Assembly (NCBI GenBank): GCA_902625535.1 | Contig: CACOBT010000009.1 | Coordinates: 1-64,000, forward strand | Length of the DNA: 64,000 nucleotides | Source: an uncultured beta proteobacterium | GTDB taxonomy: Bacteria; Pseudomonadota; Gammaproteobacteria; Burkholderiales; Burkholderiaceae_A | Direction of reading: 5' to 3' | Shown here: in pieces, positions 35,937-45,095 of the stretch | Numbering within the stretch: the stretch's first letter is position 1 | Layout of the letters: each line of letters starts with the position of its first letter | Position numbers and translations under genes: made by a program | Notes under the pieces: generated by a model | Told to the model about the DNA's origin: nothing | Seen by the model: only the letters and a program-made list of their open reading frames with translations | Database searches by the model: none

Positions 35937-36809
35937 TTAGCCCCGAACAATTAGTCTGTTAATAGGCATACGAAACTCGTGGTTTAAAACTTTTTCATTG
36001 TTTTTAAAATATTCTTGTAAATCATCTAACAAAGAGGGTTTCATGTTTTCGGGAAGTGCATAAGAAGCATAGAAAAAATTAGCGACATTGCTCGCTAATT
36101 TTGCGGGTGTTCCAAAAACGGAAAAAAGTTTTTGTTGAATTGTGATATCCTCTTCCCTGAAATAATGTCCTATTAATTCTTGCAGTGTTTCTTTTTGACG
36201 TACCCTGACATCTCCTAATTCGTATTTTCTATAATTCTGATACGCTTTTCCAACCCACGAGTATATGAGCTCACTGACATCTTCATATTCTTGAGAGAAA
36301 GACTTGTCTCCGTCTACTATCGCAGCGAAAGTACCACCGGGTCTTAAAACCCGTGAAATCTCCTTTAAAACGGGTCCTACTGGGTCCATTAGGGTAAGCG
36401 CCCAATGACACAGAACAACATCAATTTCCTCATCCCTAATAAATTCTAAATTTTGAGCTTTTGCCTGAATGAGGGTGGTAGTATCCGGTAACCGCTTTTC
36501 GGCGAGGTTAAGCTCAGCTTTGCTAATATCAACCCCGGTGAGCGAGAGATTTCCTCCAAATTTATCGTGGCAATGCGAGAGTAATGGTCCACTGCCACAA
36601 GCTAGGTCGAGAACTTCTATGTGGTCTTCTCTTTCGATTACCTCAGCTAGCCACTGATAAGTATTCTTTCCGCTGGAATCGATACAGTTCGTGCTGTATT
36701 TTTCCGTGAAACCAGGATTATCTCTATGAATCTGGAGAAGATGGTCTAAAAGTTTTTCACAGTCTGGTTTCTTGTTCCTCTGTAATTCTTGTAACCAGCT
36801 AGTTTCCAC
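35937..36809 (-). CDS. Class I SAM-dependent methyltransferase
   Basis: This 290-residue protein has the SAM-binding motif I VLDLACGSGPLL (about 67-78), the acidic motif II GVDISKAELNLAEKRL, motif IV DVVLCHWALTLMDP and post-motif VLKEISRVLRPGGTFAAIV. A C-terminal part of about 110 residues probably binds the acceptor. The substrate is unknown. It is the third gene of a unit with a PhyH oxygenase and another methyltransferase, so it may tailor the same small molecule. Confidence 0.85.
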   Translation of the reverse strand: METSWLQELQRNKKPDCEKLLDHLLQIHRDNPGFTEKYSTNCIDSSGKNTYQWLAEVIEREDHIEVLDLACGSGPLLSHCHDKFGGNLSLTGVDISKAELNLAEKRLPDTTTLIQAKAQNLEFIRDEEIDVVLCHWALTLMDPVGPVLKEISRVLRPGGTFAAIVDGDKSFSQEYEDVSELIYSWVGKAYQNYRKYELGDVRVRQKETLQELIGHYFREEDITIQQKLFSVFGTPAKLASNVANFFYASYALPENMKPSLLDDLQEYFKNNEKVLNHEFRMPINRLIVRG

Positions 36810-36835
36810 AACTTACGACCTTCTTTTATTTACTA

Positions 36836-37681
36836 TTAAAACCAATCAAAAGACTTATTCAACTCAATTAAAGCAACCTTTTGTGGGAATCGCCACCCCC
36901 CAGATCCATTGCATGAATCCAAATACTTACCGGTTAAATTGTTCTTTCTCATTTCAGAAAGACTAATTGTATCATCAAAAAGACAGCGTTGGAGATAGGC
37001 CTCAACAATAACTAGATCGTCGCTTTTAGCTGTATTAGCATATTCGATAAAGTGAACTTTATATTTAAAATCCAATGAATCAAGGGTATCCAGAATGTCT
37101 TCTGCAGAGCAAAAAGCTTGAAACTTGCCGTCACGAAAACCACGGATATAAAGGTTATGAAAATTTATGTAATGAGAGTCATTGCACGCATGTGCAATAA
37201 ATCCTTTTAACTTAAATGACCCGTAAAACTTTTCTAAACTAATCTTTAATTCATTCTTTGGTATTGCATAAAGGGCATGAATAGCCCATGAAATATGGAA
37301 TAAATTGCCGATGCAATTGAAATCTTGTAGCGTAACATTAAATTCTTTGCTCAAGTGGAACGGATGACGTAATTTTTTTTTCGTCTCGTTGATAGCGAAC
37401 TTAGACGGATCAAGTAATGAATAGTTAATAAAAAGCTTTTTATCTTTTTCTAAGAGCACTTGTTGTAAAACTGTCGGAAACATACCAGAGCCACACGCCA
37501 CATCCAAAATCTCAAGTGCATCCACATTTACCTTTTGTCTGATTTTTAGAAGGACCGTAGCCCAATTGACAGAATTAGCTAATTCAAGATAATCTAGCCC
37601 AGCTAATTTATAAAAATTATGCATCTCTTCAAGATAATGCTCACTCCAGTGCTCACAACTTTTCAAAAAGGTTTGTGTCAT
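36836..37681 (-). CDS. Second SAM-dependent methyltransferase-like protein
   Basis: This 281-residue protein (from ATG 37681) has motif I ILDVACGSGMFPTVL and a following acidic loop SLLDPSKFAINE. Motif IV is weak (GNLFHISWAIHALYAIP). The sequence is otherwise unlike its neighbour, so the two are not a recent duplication. The ATG is two bases after the oxygenase stop, with GGGAGA upstream; an earlier ATG at 37702 would overlap the oxygenase gene. The substrate is unknown. Confidence 0.75.
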   Translation of the reverse strand: MTQTFLKSCEHWSEHYLEEMHNFYKLAGLDYLELANSVNWATVLLKIRQKVNVDALEILDVACGSGMFPTVLQQVLLEKDKKLFINYSLLDPSKFAINETKKKLRHPFHLSKEFNVTLQDFNCIGNLFHISWAIHALYAIPKNELKISLEKFYGSFKLKGFIAHACNDSHYINFHNLYIRGFRDGKFQAFCSAEDILDTLDSLDFKYKVHFIEYANTAKSDDLVIVEAYLQRCLFDDTISLSEMRKNNLTGKYLDSCNGSGGWRFPQKVALIELNKSFDWF

Positions 37682-37683
37682 GT

Positions 37684-38643
37684 TCAGCATTTCTCCCAGC
37701 ACACGGGATTACGTTCAGTACAGATTACTTGTCCCGGGCTCGTATCCGGAATGAAATTTTGCCAATCTCCCGAGACCATGGTTGGTTGTTCTACTACTCT
37801 AGCTCCATCTTCAAAATATGTATTTGCCAGAACAAGCCTACTTTCGTCAGTAAGATTCGGTGAGGCGCTATGAAAAGATAAATTATGGTGAAAACTAACC
37901 TCCCCCAATTCGTAGGGCTTCGACACAATCTCGACTTCTTCCTTTTCTCTAAAAATTTTCTTTACATCACGATCATATGTCGTATCTTTCTTACTAAATC
38001 TTAAATGTTCTACAAATTTGTAGGCAGTAATTGGCTTAGCAAAGACAAGAGGACCCATCTCGATTGGTATTGCTTGAGCGGGAATCCATGCTGTTACAAC
38101 ATTACTTGTTGCTATTGGAAAATGGTGGGTATCATAGTGCCACGGAGTTCTACCACAACCCGGTTCCTTGGACAAAATATTATCATGGTATAACCGAACA
38201 GCATTCACATTTAATAATTTAGCAGCTATTCCGGCCAACCGCTTGTTAACAACAAATTCCTTTATAACTTTATTTTTTTCCCAAATTAGATCGAGACTAA
38301 GAAATTTCTGGTTTCTTTTTTTTAGCTCCCCAAAATGGACAGTCAACTCTCTCTGAATGTGCAACCGAAGCAAAGCAATCAATACCTCAGAGAAAACATT
38401 TTTCAATTTTATAAATCCGTTTACCCGGAATTTCTGCACATCCTTCTCAGTCAAGGGATAAGCAGCATGAACCCCCTCCATAGTCCTAGTTTCCGCAGTC
38501 TGGTTCGTCAGTACATCAGGCAATTGATAGGGATACCTTTTGTCCAGGCTTTCATCATTACATGCTAAAGCGACATACCAATCCCACCAATCCTGGTTAC
38601 TGTTTCTCCACGGTTCGGAGACATCAAACTTGTCATCGCTCAT
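37684..38643 (-). CDS. Phytanoyl-CoA dioxygenase (PhyH) family oxygenase
   Basis: This 319-residue protein has the Fe(II)/2-oxoglutarate facial triad of PhyH proteins: His169 and Asp171 in PWHYDTHHF, His258 in LSFHSASPN, and Arg269 positioned to bind 2-oxoglutarate. An N-terminal segment, EPWRNSNQDWWDWYVAL, precedes the jelly-roll. It would hydroxylate a small molecule; members of this family act on amino acids, lipids and osmolytes, and the substrate here is unknown. It is the first gene of a unit with two methyltransferases, which suggests a short hydroxylation-methylation pathway. Confidence 0.82.
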   Translation of the reverse strand: MSDDKFDVSEPWRNSNQDWWDWYVALACNDESLDKRYPYQLPDVLTNQTAETRTMEGVHAAYPLTEKDVQKFRVNGFIKLKNVFSEVLIALLRLHIQRELTVHFGELKKRNQKFLSLDLIWEKNKVIKEFVVNKRLAGIAAKLLNVNAVRLYHDNILSKEPGCGRTPWHYDTHHFPIATSNVVTAWIPAQAIPIEMGPLVFAKPITAYKFVEHLRFSKKDTTYDRDVKKIFREKEEVEIVSKPYELGEVSFHHNLSFHSASPNLTDESRLVLANTYFEDGARVVEQPTMVSGDWQNFIPDTSPGQVICTERNPVCWEKC

Positions 38644-39030
38644 TACACTACCAAATCAAATAATTCCACAAACCTTATATAATATAGAAAATCTGAAATA
38701 ATTAATAGTTATGTCAGTACCGATGTTACCCCAGAAAGAATTTGAAAATACTTGCCACGCCAATAATTTTTTGATCTTTTAGACATGTCTTCCTGTTGCC
38801 CTATTATTTTCTTACCAACTAATAATTACCTGTTTTTAATCGTTTGGTTTCGCAAAGTGCTATCTAATTTTTAATCAAAACCCAGAAAGGATCACATAAC
38901 CACGATTTGATTAATGTTTCTAAAGTATCGTAACATCTTTTTTCCAGGGTTTATCCTCGTTTCTTATATCTCAGTTTTTCTGTCCCTGCAGCCTTATTTT
39001 AGATTGTTTTTCCTCTATCGCCCGAAAATA
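38644..39030. other. Non-coding gap between fadD and the PhyH unit
   Basis: No gene is supported in these 387 bases. On the minus strand, TATATT-like boxes about 40 bases before the PhyH start could be its promoter. No terminator is evident after fadD. Confidence 0.3.
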
Positions 39031-40734
39031 TTAACGCAATTCTTTTCGTAAAATTTTTCCCACGTTACTTTTAGGCAAGGTTTTACGTTCTTCAAAATGC
39101 TTCGGACATTTGTACGCTGCTAAATTATCACGGCAATATAATTTTAATTCCTCAAGTGGAAAATTTATGCTTTCATCAACCACATAAAAGAGTTTTACGG
39201 ACTCTCCAGTATCATGATCTGGAATACCGACAATCGCACATTCTACTATTCCGCTAAAACTGGAAACCACATCTTCAATTTCATTAGGATAAACATTAAA
39301 CCCGCTTACCAAAATCATATCTTTTTTTCGGTCCACAATTTTTACGTAACCGTTTCGGTCCATCACTCCCAAATCTCCAGTCTTAAAAAATCCATCTTTC
39401 GTAAACACGTTTTTTGTTTCTTCCTGATTTTTCCAATACTCTCTCATAACTTGAGGACCCGACACCGCAATTTCGCCAATTTTTCCAATTTCTACTTCTT
39501 TTAAGTTTTCATCCAAAATTTTTACAATAGTTGAAGGAACAGGAAGGCCCACATTGCCTGTGTAGTTGTCAGAAGTCACCGGGACAACGCTTACGCAGGG
39601 AGACGTTTCTGACAGTCCGTAGCCCTCAATTAAACTGCAACCTGTTTTCTTTTTCCATCGTTCCGCCACAGACCTGGTAACAGCCATACCACCCCCGAGC
39701 GTGACTTTCAAATTTGAAAAATCTAGATTACTAAAATTCTTTTCATTCATCAAATAGTTAAAAAGTGTATTCACCCCAGGAAAAATATGGAACTCCTCTT
39801 GCTCTAATGTTTTTACGAATCCCTTGAAGTCACGCGGGTTGACAATCAACAAATTTCTTAAAGAAACACGGAGCCCCAGGAAAAGGCATGCCGTTAAAGC
39901 AAAAATATGATAAAGAGGTAAAGCACACACCATGGTTCCTACATTGAGTTTTTTATTATTGGTGTTACTTACGGAAAGCTCTTTTAAAACCGGTTTAAAC
40001 CATGCCTCAGCTTGCAAACAATTAGCAACCATGTTTCTGTGAGTTAAAACTGCTGCCTTCGATGTGCCTGTTGTACCCCCAGTGTACTGAAGAAAAGCTA
40101 CATCAGAAGATGTTAAACGGGGAAGATCCAATCTTCCAGGATTAATTGTTTTGATTAAATCGGAAAATAAAAACCTACTAACTAAACTCCATTCTACCTT
40201 CGGGATAAGCTTTTTTACGTTACGCAAATAGAAGTTGATCAATCTTCCTTTCACACCTAATAAATCACCAACGTTGGTTTCAATGACTTTGGAAAGTGCT
40301 GTTTCCGATATAACTTCTGCTAACTTATGACAAAAATTCCCAAGAATAAATATTGCCTTAGCTTCTGAGTCACGCAATTGATGCAATAACTCCCGGGAGC
40401 TGTATAGCGGATTAACATTCACAACAACCAAACCAGCTCTTAAGATGCCAAGAACTACAATTGGGTTTTGAAGAATATTGGGTAACATGACTGCAACCTT
40501 ATCTCCTTTCCTTAAACCCTCTTTTATTAAAAATTCTGCCACTTTGTCCGCAATTTCTTTAACCTCAGAAAACGTGAGAGATTGCCCCATACAGGTATAA
40601 GCGACCGCATTCGGATAACCATTAAATGCCTCATCCATAAGAGCAATTAAATTAGGGTAAGTATCCGGGTTTATCGTTAAAGGAACCCCAGGAGGGTAAC
40701 TTTTAACCCAGAGATTTTTGTCAACTTTCTGCAT
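39031..40734 (-). CDS. fadD: Long-chain fatty-acid--CoA ligase
   Basis: The protein (567 residues from ATG 40734) activates fatty acids to acyl-CoA. It has the AMP-binding motif LQYTGGTTGTSKAAVLTHRN, LIEGYGLSETSP, the FadD signature GFFKTGDLGVMDRNGYVKIVDRKKDMILVSG and a C-terminal LPKSNVGKILRKEL. It begins VDKNLWVKSYPPGVPLTI, typical of FadD. It is divergent from the TetR regulator, with a palindromic operator between, so it is probably repressed by that regulator. Confidence 0.93.
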   Translation of the reverse strand: MQKVDKNLWVKSYPPGVPLTINPDTYPNLIALMDEAFNGYPNAVAYTCMGQSLTFSEVKEIADKVAEFLIKEGLRKGDKVAVMLPNILQNPIVVLGILRAGLVVVNVNPLYSSRELLHQLRDSEAKAIFILGNFCHKLAEVISETALSKVIETNVGDLLGVKGRLINFYLRNVKKLIPKVEWSLVSRFLFSDLIKTINPGRLDLPRLTSSDVAFLQYTGGTTGTSKAAVLTHRNMVANCLQAEAWFKPVLKELSVSNTNNKKLNVGTMVCALPLYHIFALTACLFLGLRVSLRNLLIVNPRDFKGFVKTLEQEEFHIFPGVNTLFNYLMNEKNFSNLDFSNLKVTLGGGMAVTRSVAERWKKKTGCSLIEGYGLSETSPCVSVVPVTSDNYTGNVGLPVPSTIVKILDENLKEVEIGKIGEIAVSGPQVMREYWKNQEETKNVFTKDGFFKTGDLGVMDRNGYVKIVDRKKDMILVSGFNVYPNEIEDVVSSFSGIVECAIVGIPDHDTGESVKLFYVVDESINFPLEELKLYCRDNLAAYKCPKHFEERKTLPKSNVGKILRKELR

Positions 40735-40777
40735 AATCTTCAATATACTTTTAGACCCGATATTAATCTACAAAAAA

Positions 40778-40821
40778 TTGCTTTTCTTGTTAAAAGCTTC
40801 TATTATTTAAACAAACGTTTG
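40778..40821 (+). promoter_or_regulatory. Promoter and PsrA-like operator of the fad divergon
   Basis: A -35 TTGCTT (40778-40783) and -10 TATTAT (40801-40806) with a 17-bp spacer predict a start near 40813. The perfect palindrome CAAACGTTTG (40812-40821) covers this start and ends one base before the TetR ATG. It fits the form of fatty-acid TetR operators such as that of PsrA (half-sites AAAC and GTTT). Acyl-CoA release of the regulator would switch on the fad genes; this is inferred. Confidence 0.6.
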
Positions 40822-40822
40822 A

Positions 40823-41500
40823 ATGAATATGAACTTAGAAGAAAAAAAAACATGCGAAAAGCTCATGGACTGTGCGGAGAAAATATTCGCCGAAAAAGGC
40901 TATGACAAAGCTTCCATAAGAGAAATTACAAACGCTGCTAACGTTAACCTAGCGTCTGTGCATTATCATTTTGGTTCTAAAGAAAAACTGCTACAAAAAT
41001 TGCTAGATCGAAAACTACATTGGTTAAATCATCAAAGGCTTAATGCCCTGAAAACACTTGAAAAGAAATCAAAAAGTAAAGCTTTAAAACCATCTCAAAT
41101 ACTCGAAGCTTTTTTTGGTACTTTGCTTGATATGTTAGACGAAAAAGATTACGGCGGAGAGATGTTTTTAAGGCTTTTAGGGAGATCCTCTCTTGAACCT
41201 AACTGCATAATTTCTTCTATTTCAAACGGTAAAAGTAATGCTGTCACCCAAAGGTTTAGGGATGCTTTATTTAAAGCCCTACCGAATGTCCCAAAAAATG
41301 AAATAGTTTGGCGATTCCACTTTATGGTCGGAGCTACTTCATATGCAATTTCAGGAAATGGTTTGAATAAGCTTTTTGTTACTGCTGAGATTTCGGAAGC
41401 TGAGTCCGTAAGCAAACGTCTGCTCAAAAAGCGATTAATGTCATTTCTGCTTGGGGGACTCAGGTCCCCGATAAACTCTTTTTTAATTGGAAAGAAATAA
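40823..41500 (+). CDS. TetR/AcrR-family regulator of fatty-acid degradation
   Basis: This 225-residue protein has the TetR helix-turn-helix at the N-terminus (KLMDCAEKIFAEKGYDKASIREITNAANVNLASVHYHFGSKEKLL) and a CerR/PsrA-type ligand-binding domain (EMFLRLLGRSSLEPN, IVWRFHFMVGATSYAISG). It is the first gene of the fadE-fadI-fadJ unit and is divergent from fadD, so a fatty acyl-CoA ligand is likely. The mRNA leader would be only about ten bases; a second ATG at 40829 is an alternative start. Confidence 0.85.
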   Translation: MNMNLEEKKTCEKLMDCAEKIFAEKGYDKASIREITNAANVNLASVHYHFGSKEKLLQKLLDRKLHWLNHQRLNALKTLEKKSKSKALKPSQILEAFFGTLLDMLDEKDYGGEMFLRLLGRSSLEPNCIISSISNGKSNAVTQRFRDALFKALPNVPKNEIVWRFHFMVGATSYAISGNGLNKLFVTAEISEAESVSKRLLKKRLMSFLLGGLRSPINSFLIGKK

Positions 41501-41501
41501 A

Positions 41502-43799
41502 ATGAACACAACAGCTATTTCGAATTTTATTTTAAACAAAATTCGCATATCTTTACCTTCTATGTCTGATACCGAAAGAGAAGCGTTAGATGCAGGTTCG
41601 GTTTGGTGGGATAAGGAACTTATGAGTGGCAACCCGGACTGGGAGGTTTTATTGAATGTTCCTAGGCCTAAGTTAAGTACCAAAGAACAGAAGTTCATAG
41701 ATAATGAGGTGAATACTATCTGTTCCATGGCTAATGAGTGGGTTACAAACCACGAAGAAAAAGCATTTCCAAAATTGGCATGGGATTTCGCTAAGAAAAA
41801 TGGTTTTTTGGGAATGATTATTCCAGAAAAATATGGTGGGTTAGAATTCTCTGCCTACGCGCAATCGGAAATCTTAGCAAAAATCTCCTCGCGCAGTTCT
41901 GTTCTTTCCGCAATGGTCATGGTTCCCAACTCGTTAGGTCCCGGCGAATTGTTAATACACTACGGAACAGACGAGCAAAGAAACAAATATTTACCTAGGC
42001 TCGCAGCTGGAGAAGAAATTCCTGCATTTGCCCTAACAAGTCCCTGGGCTGGCTCGGATGCTTCGTCGATACCGGATATTGGAATTATTTGCAAAGGCAA
42101 ATGGGAAGGGAAAGACTGTTTAGGATTAAAAGTCACGTGGGATAAGAGGTACATTACACTTGCCCCAATCTGTACCGTTTTAGGTCTTGCTTTCCGTGCA
42201 TTCGACCCTGATAACTTAATTGGGTCGAAAAAAGATCTCGGTATAACTTGTGCCTTAATTCCGGCCAAACATCCAGGGGTGAGTATTGGGGATAGACACA
42301 TGCCGCTTACAGTTCAGTGGCCAAATGGACCAACACGAGGTAACGATGTATTTATACCGCTGTCCTTTGTGATTGGGGAAAAAAACGGTCTGGGTAATGG
42401 GTGGCGGATGCTAATGGAATGCTTATCAGCAGGAAGAGCTATTTCCCTACCCTCCTCAAATGCTGGTATCGCTCAATTGACAACAAAGGCAGTCGGTGCA
42501 TATTCACGTATCCGGGCGCAGTTCAACACATCAATTTCAAACTTTGAGGGTGTCGCAGAAAAATTAGGGAAAATTGCTATCGAATGTTATGCAATAGACT
42601 CAACTCGAAAATTAGCAGCATCAGCGATTGATCTCGGTGAAAAACCTTCAGTGATCTCTGCGATAGCTAAGGTACACTGTACAGAGAAAGCCCGTGAAGC
42701 CGTAACCATGGGAATGGATATTATTGGAGGTAAAGGTATTTGTCATGGTCCATCAAATTTTCTAGCCGAGGCACATATTCAAATGCCAATAAGTATTACC
42801 GTAGAAGGGGCAAACATACTGACCAAAAGTTTAATAATTTTTGGTCAAGGTTCAGTTCGATGTCACCCTTATCTATACGACATTATCAAATCAGCTGAAA
42901 ACCCTGATCAGGAAAAGGGCCTTGAAGCCTTTGATGATTTATTTAAAAAACAATCAATTAGTCTTATTAAAAATTTGTTTTTTAACTTACTGTCCGGTTT
43001 AACGGGTTACGTAGCTTTCAATAAAAAATCAACAGTTGATAAAGAATGTTTAGCGACGTATCGAGGTGTAAACAGATACAGCCGCGTTCTAAGTACAGTG
43101 GCTGACTTTTGTCTCTTCTCGATGGCGGGCAATTTAAAAAGAAAAGAATTAATTTCAGGAAGGTTGGGTGATGTTCTATCAAATTTGTTTATTGCATCAG
43201 CTTGTCTAAAACAACATCATGATGGTGAGCGGTCTGCTGACGATACTAAATTAACAAAAGCAACGTGCGAGACCTGTTTTTACGAAATTGAGAAATCCTT
43301 TAAAAATATCTACGATAATTTACCAAATCCTTTTATCAGGTACGGACTGAGGTTGATAACATTTCCATTCGGTTTTCATCAAAAACCTCCAGGAGATTCA
43401 CAAATAATCTCGATCGCAAAACTTATTACTGCAAAAACTGACCTTCGAGAAAAATTAACAGATGCTGTATTTGTACCTGACAGAGTGCCGAAGAATAAAA
43501 AAAGATACGAACCATTATTCTGCATCGAAAAAGCGCTCGACGCGATTATTTCATGTGAAACAATCGATACCAAAATCAAGCATGCTCAAAAAAAAGGACG
43601 ATTTGCAAATAACCCGAAGGCAAATGTGCGAGATATTTCGGAAGAGGCTTTTAAGCTAGGTATTATTTCCGACGGAGAGTTTGAACTCCTGCAGCAGCGT
43701 GATGAATTAAGAGATGCAGTCATACATGTAGATGAATTTGACAGAAATTTAAACAAAATCAAAAAGCTTGCAAAAAAAATGAATAGGAAGGCCGAATAG
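41502..43799 (+). CDS. fadE: Acyl-CoA dehydrogenase FadE
   Basis: The 765-residue flavoprotein performs the first step of beta-oxidation. It is of the large FadE type. The acyl-CoA dehydrogenase domain has FLGMIIPEKYGGLEFSAYAQSEI, AFALTSPWAGSDASSIPD, GNGWRMLMECLSAGRAISLPSSN and GGKGICHGPSNFLAE. A C-terminal DUF1974-type extension of about 300 residues follows. ATG 41502 lies just after the regulator stop with GGAAAG upstream; an in-frame ATG at 41487 would overlap it. Second gene of the operon. Confidence 0.93.
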   Translation: MNTTAISNFILNKIRISLPSMSDTEREALDAGSVWWDKELMSGNPDWEVLLNVPRPKLSTKEQKFIDNEVNTICSMANEWVTNHEEKAFPKLAWDFAKKNGFLGMIIPEKYGGLEFSAYAQSEILAKISSRSSVLSAMVMVPNSLGPGELLIHYGTDEQRNKYLPRLAAGEEIPAFALTSPWAGSDASSIPDIGIICKGKWEGKDCLGLKVTWDKRYITLAPICTVLGLAFRAFDPDNLIGSKKDLGITCALIPAKHPGVSIGDRHMPLTVQWPNGPTRGNDVFIPLSFVIGEKNGLGNGWRMLMECLSAGRAISLPSSNAGIAQLTTKAVGAYSRIRAQFNTSISNFEGVAEKLGKIAIECYAIDSTRKLAASAIDLGEKPSVISAIAKVHCTEKAREAVTMGMDIIGGKGICHGPSNFLAEAHIQMPISITVEGANILTKSLIIFGQGSVRCHPYLYDIIKSAENPDQEKGLEAFDDLFKKQSISLIKNLFFNLLSGLTGYVAFNKKSTVDKECLATYRGVNRYSRVLSTVADFCLFSMAGNLKRKELISGRLGDVLSNLFIASACLKQHHDGERSADDTKLTKATCETCFYEIEKSFKNIYDNLPNPFIRYGLRLITFPFGFHQKPPGDSQIISIAKLITAKTDLREKLTDAVFVPDRVPKNKKRYEPLFCIEKALDAIISCETIDTKIKHAQKKGRFANNPKANVRDISEEAFKLGIISDGEFELLQQRDELRDAVIHVDEFDRNLNKIKKLAKKMNRKAE

Positions 43800-43802
43800 G
43801 AT

Positions 43803-45095
43803 ATGAAATCTAAAAAACCGATCTATGTGATTGACGGAAATAGAACGCCGTTTTTGAAAGCTCAATCAAAAACTGGGCCTGGACCCTTTCCGGCAGCAGA
43901 GTTGGGAGTGCAATGCGCGAAGAGCTTGTTATTGCGGCAAAAATTTGACGCCTCCGTATTTGACGAAATAATAGTTGGATGTACGACCCCTAGCGAGAGT
44001 GAAATGAATATTGCTCGGGTGATCGGCTTACGATCCGGAATATCAAATACAACGCCTGCATGGACCGTTCACAGAAATTGCGCCAGTGGCTTGCAAGCCA
44101 TTGACAGTGGATTGCAATCAATCTCACTTGGTAAAAGCAATGTGATTCTGTGCGGAGGGGTAGACTCATTGTCTCAAGCACCTCTCCTGTATACAAAGAG
44201 TGCTACGAAATGGTTTGCTCAACTTAATTCAAGCAAAACTCTAGCAGAAAAAATAAAAAAGATTATTGAATTTCGCCCACAGTTTTTAAACCCTGTTATT
44301 GGGATATTGAAAGGGCTCACGGACCCTGTTGAAGGGATAAATATGGGTCAAACTGCAGAGAATCTCGTAAAGAAATTTAAATTGTCGAGAAAAATAATCG
44401 ACCAGTACTCTTTACAAAGCCATAAAAGAGCAATACAGTTCGAGGAAAGTATCCATTCTCCACAAATAAGCGCTATTTTCGACAATCATGGGAACGGATA
44501 TTCCAAAGATGATGGTGTGCGCGGGGATATCAGTTTAGAGAAGTTAATGTCTTTAAGACCGGTTTTCGACAAACCAGACGGTAATATAACAGCTGGAAAT
44601 AGTTCTCAGATTACTGACGGTGCTACGCTACTTATTTTATCTTCTGAAGAGGGATTAAAAACGCTCAATACCGATCCATTGGCGGAAATTACTCAAATAC
44701 ATTGGGCAGGTATAGATCCCAATGAGATGGGCTTGGGACCAATCCACGCATTCATGCCAATACTGCTGCAACAAAAGCTGAAAAAGTCAGATGTTGACTT
44801 GTGGGAGATCAATGAAGCCTTTGCGGCTCAAGTGCTTGGATGCCAAGAAGCTTTAAACGACAATTCATACTGCAAACATGAATTAAATATTAGTAAAACA
44901 TTTGGGGAAATTGATAACGAACTATTAAATATAGCTGGTGGCGCCATTGCCATAGGACACCCGGTTGCTGCAAGTGGGCCTAGAATTCTACTTAACATGG
45001 TTCACTCCTTAAAAAATAAAAAACTGAAAACTGGTATGGTTTCGATTTGTATAGGTGGAGGAATGGGCGGAGCTGCTCACGTTAAATTATGCTGA
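43803..45095 (+). CDS. fadI: 3-ketoacyl-CoA thiolase (FadI type)
   Basis: The 430-residue thiolase cleaves 3-ketoacyl-CoA. The acylated Cys is in WTVHRNCASGLQAIDSG (about 89), the His in INEAFAAQVLG, the GHPVAASGPRI loop carries the second His, and the C-terminal SICIGGGMGGAAH holds the acid-base Cys. The length and GGAIAIGHPVAASG fit FadI rather than acetoacetyl-CoA thiolase. It overlaps fadJ by seven bases. Confidence 0.9.
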   Translation: MKSKKPIYVIDGNRTPFLKAQSKTGPGPFPAAELGVQCAKSLLLRQKFDASVFDEIIVGCTTPSESEMNIARVIGLRSGISNTTPAWTVHRNCASGLQAIDSGLQSISLGKSNVILCGGVDSLSQAPLLYTKSATKWFAQLNSSKTLAEKIKKIIEFRPQFLNPVIGILKGLTDPVEGINMGQTAENLVKKFKLSRKIIDQYSLQSHKRAIQFEESIHSPQISAIFDNHGNGYSKDDGVRGDISLEKLMSLRPVFDKPDGNITAGNSSQITDGATLLILSSEEGLKTLNTDPLAEITQIHWAGIDPNEMGLGPIHAFMPILLQQKLKKSDVDLWEINEAFAAQVLGCQEALNDNSYCKHELNISKTFGEIDNELLNIAGGAIAIGHPVAASGPRILLNMVHSLKNKKLKTGMVSICIGGGMGGAAHVKLC

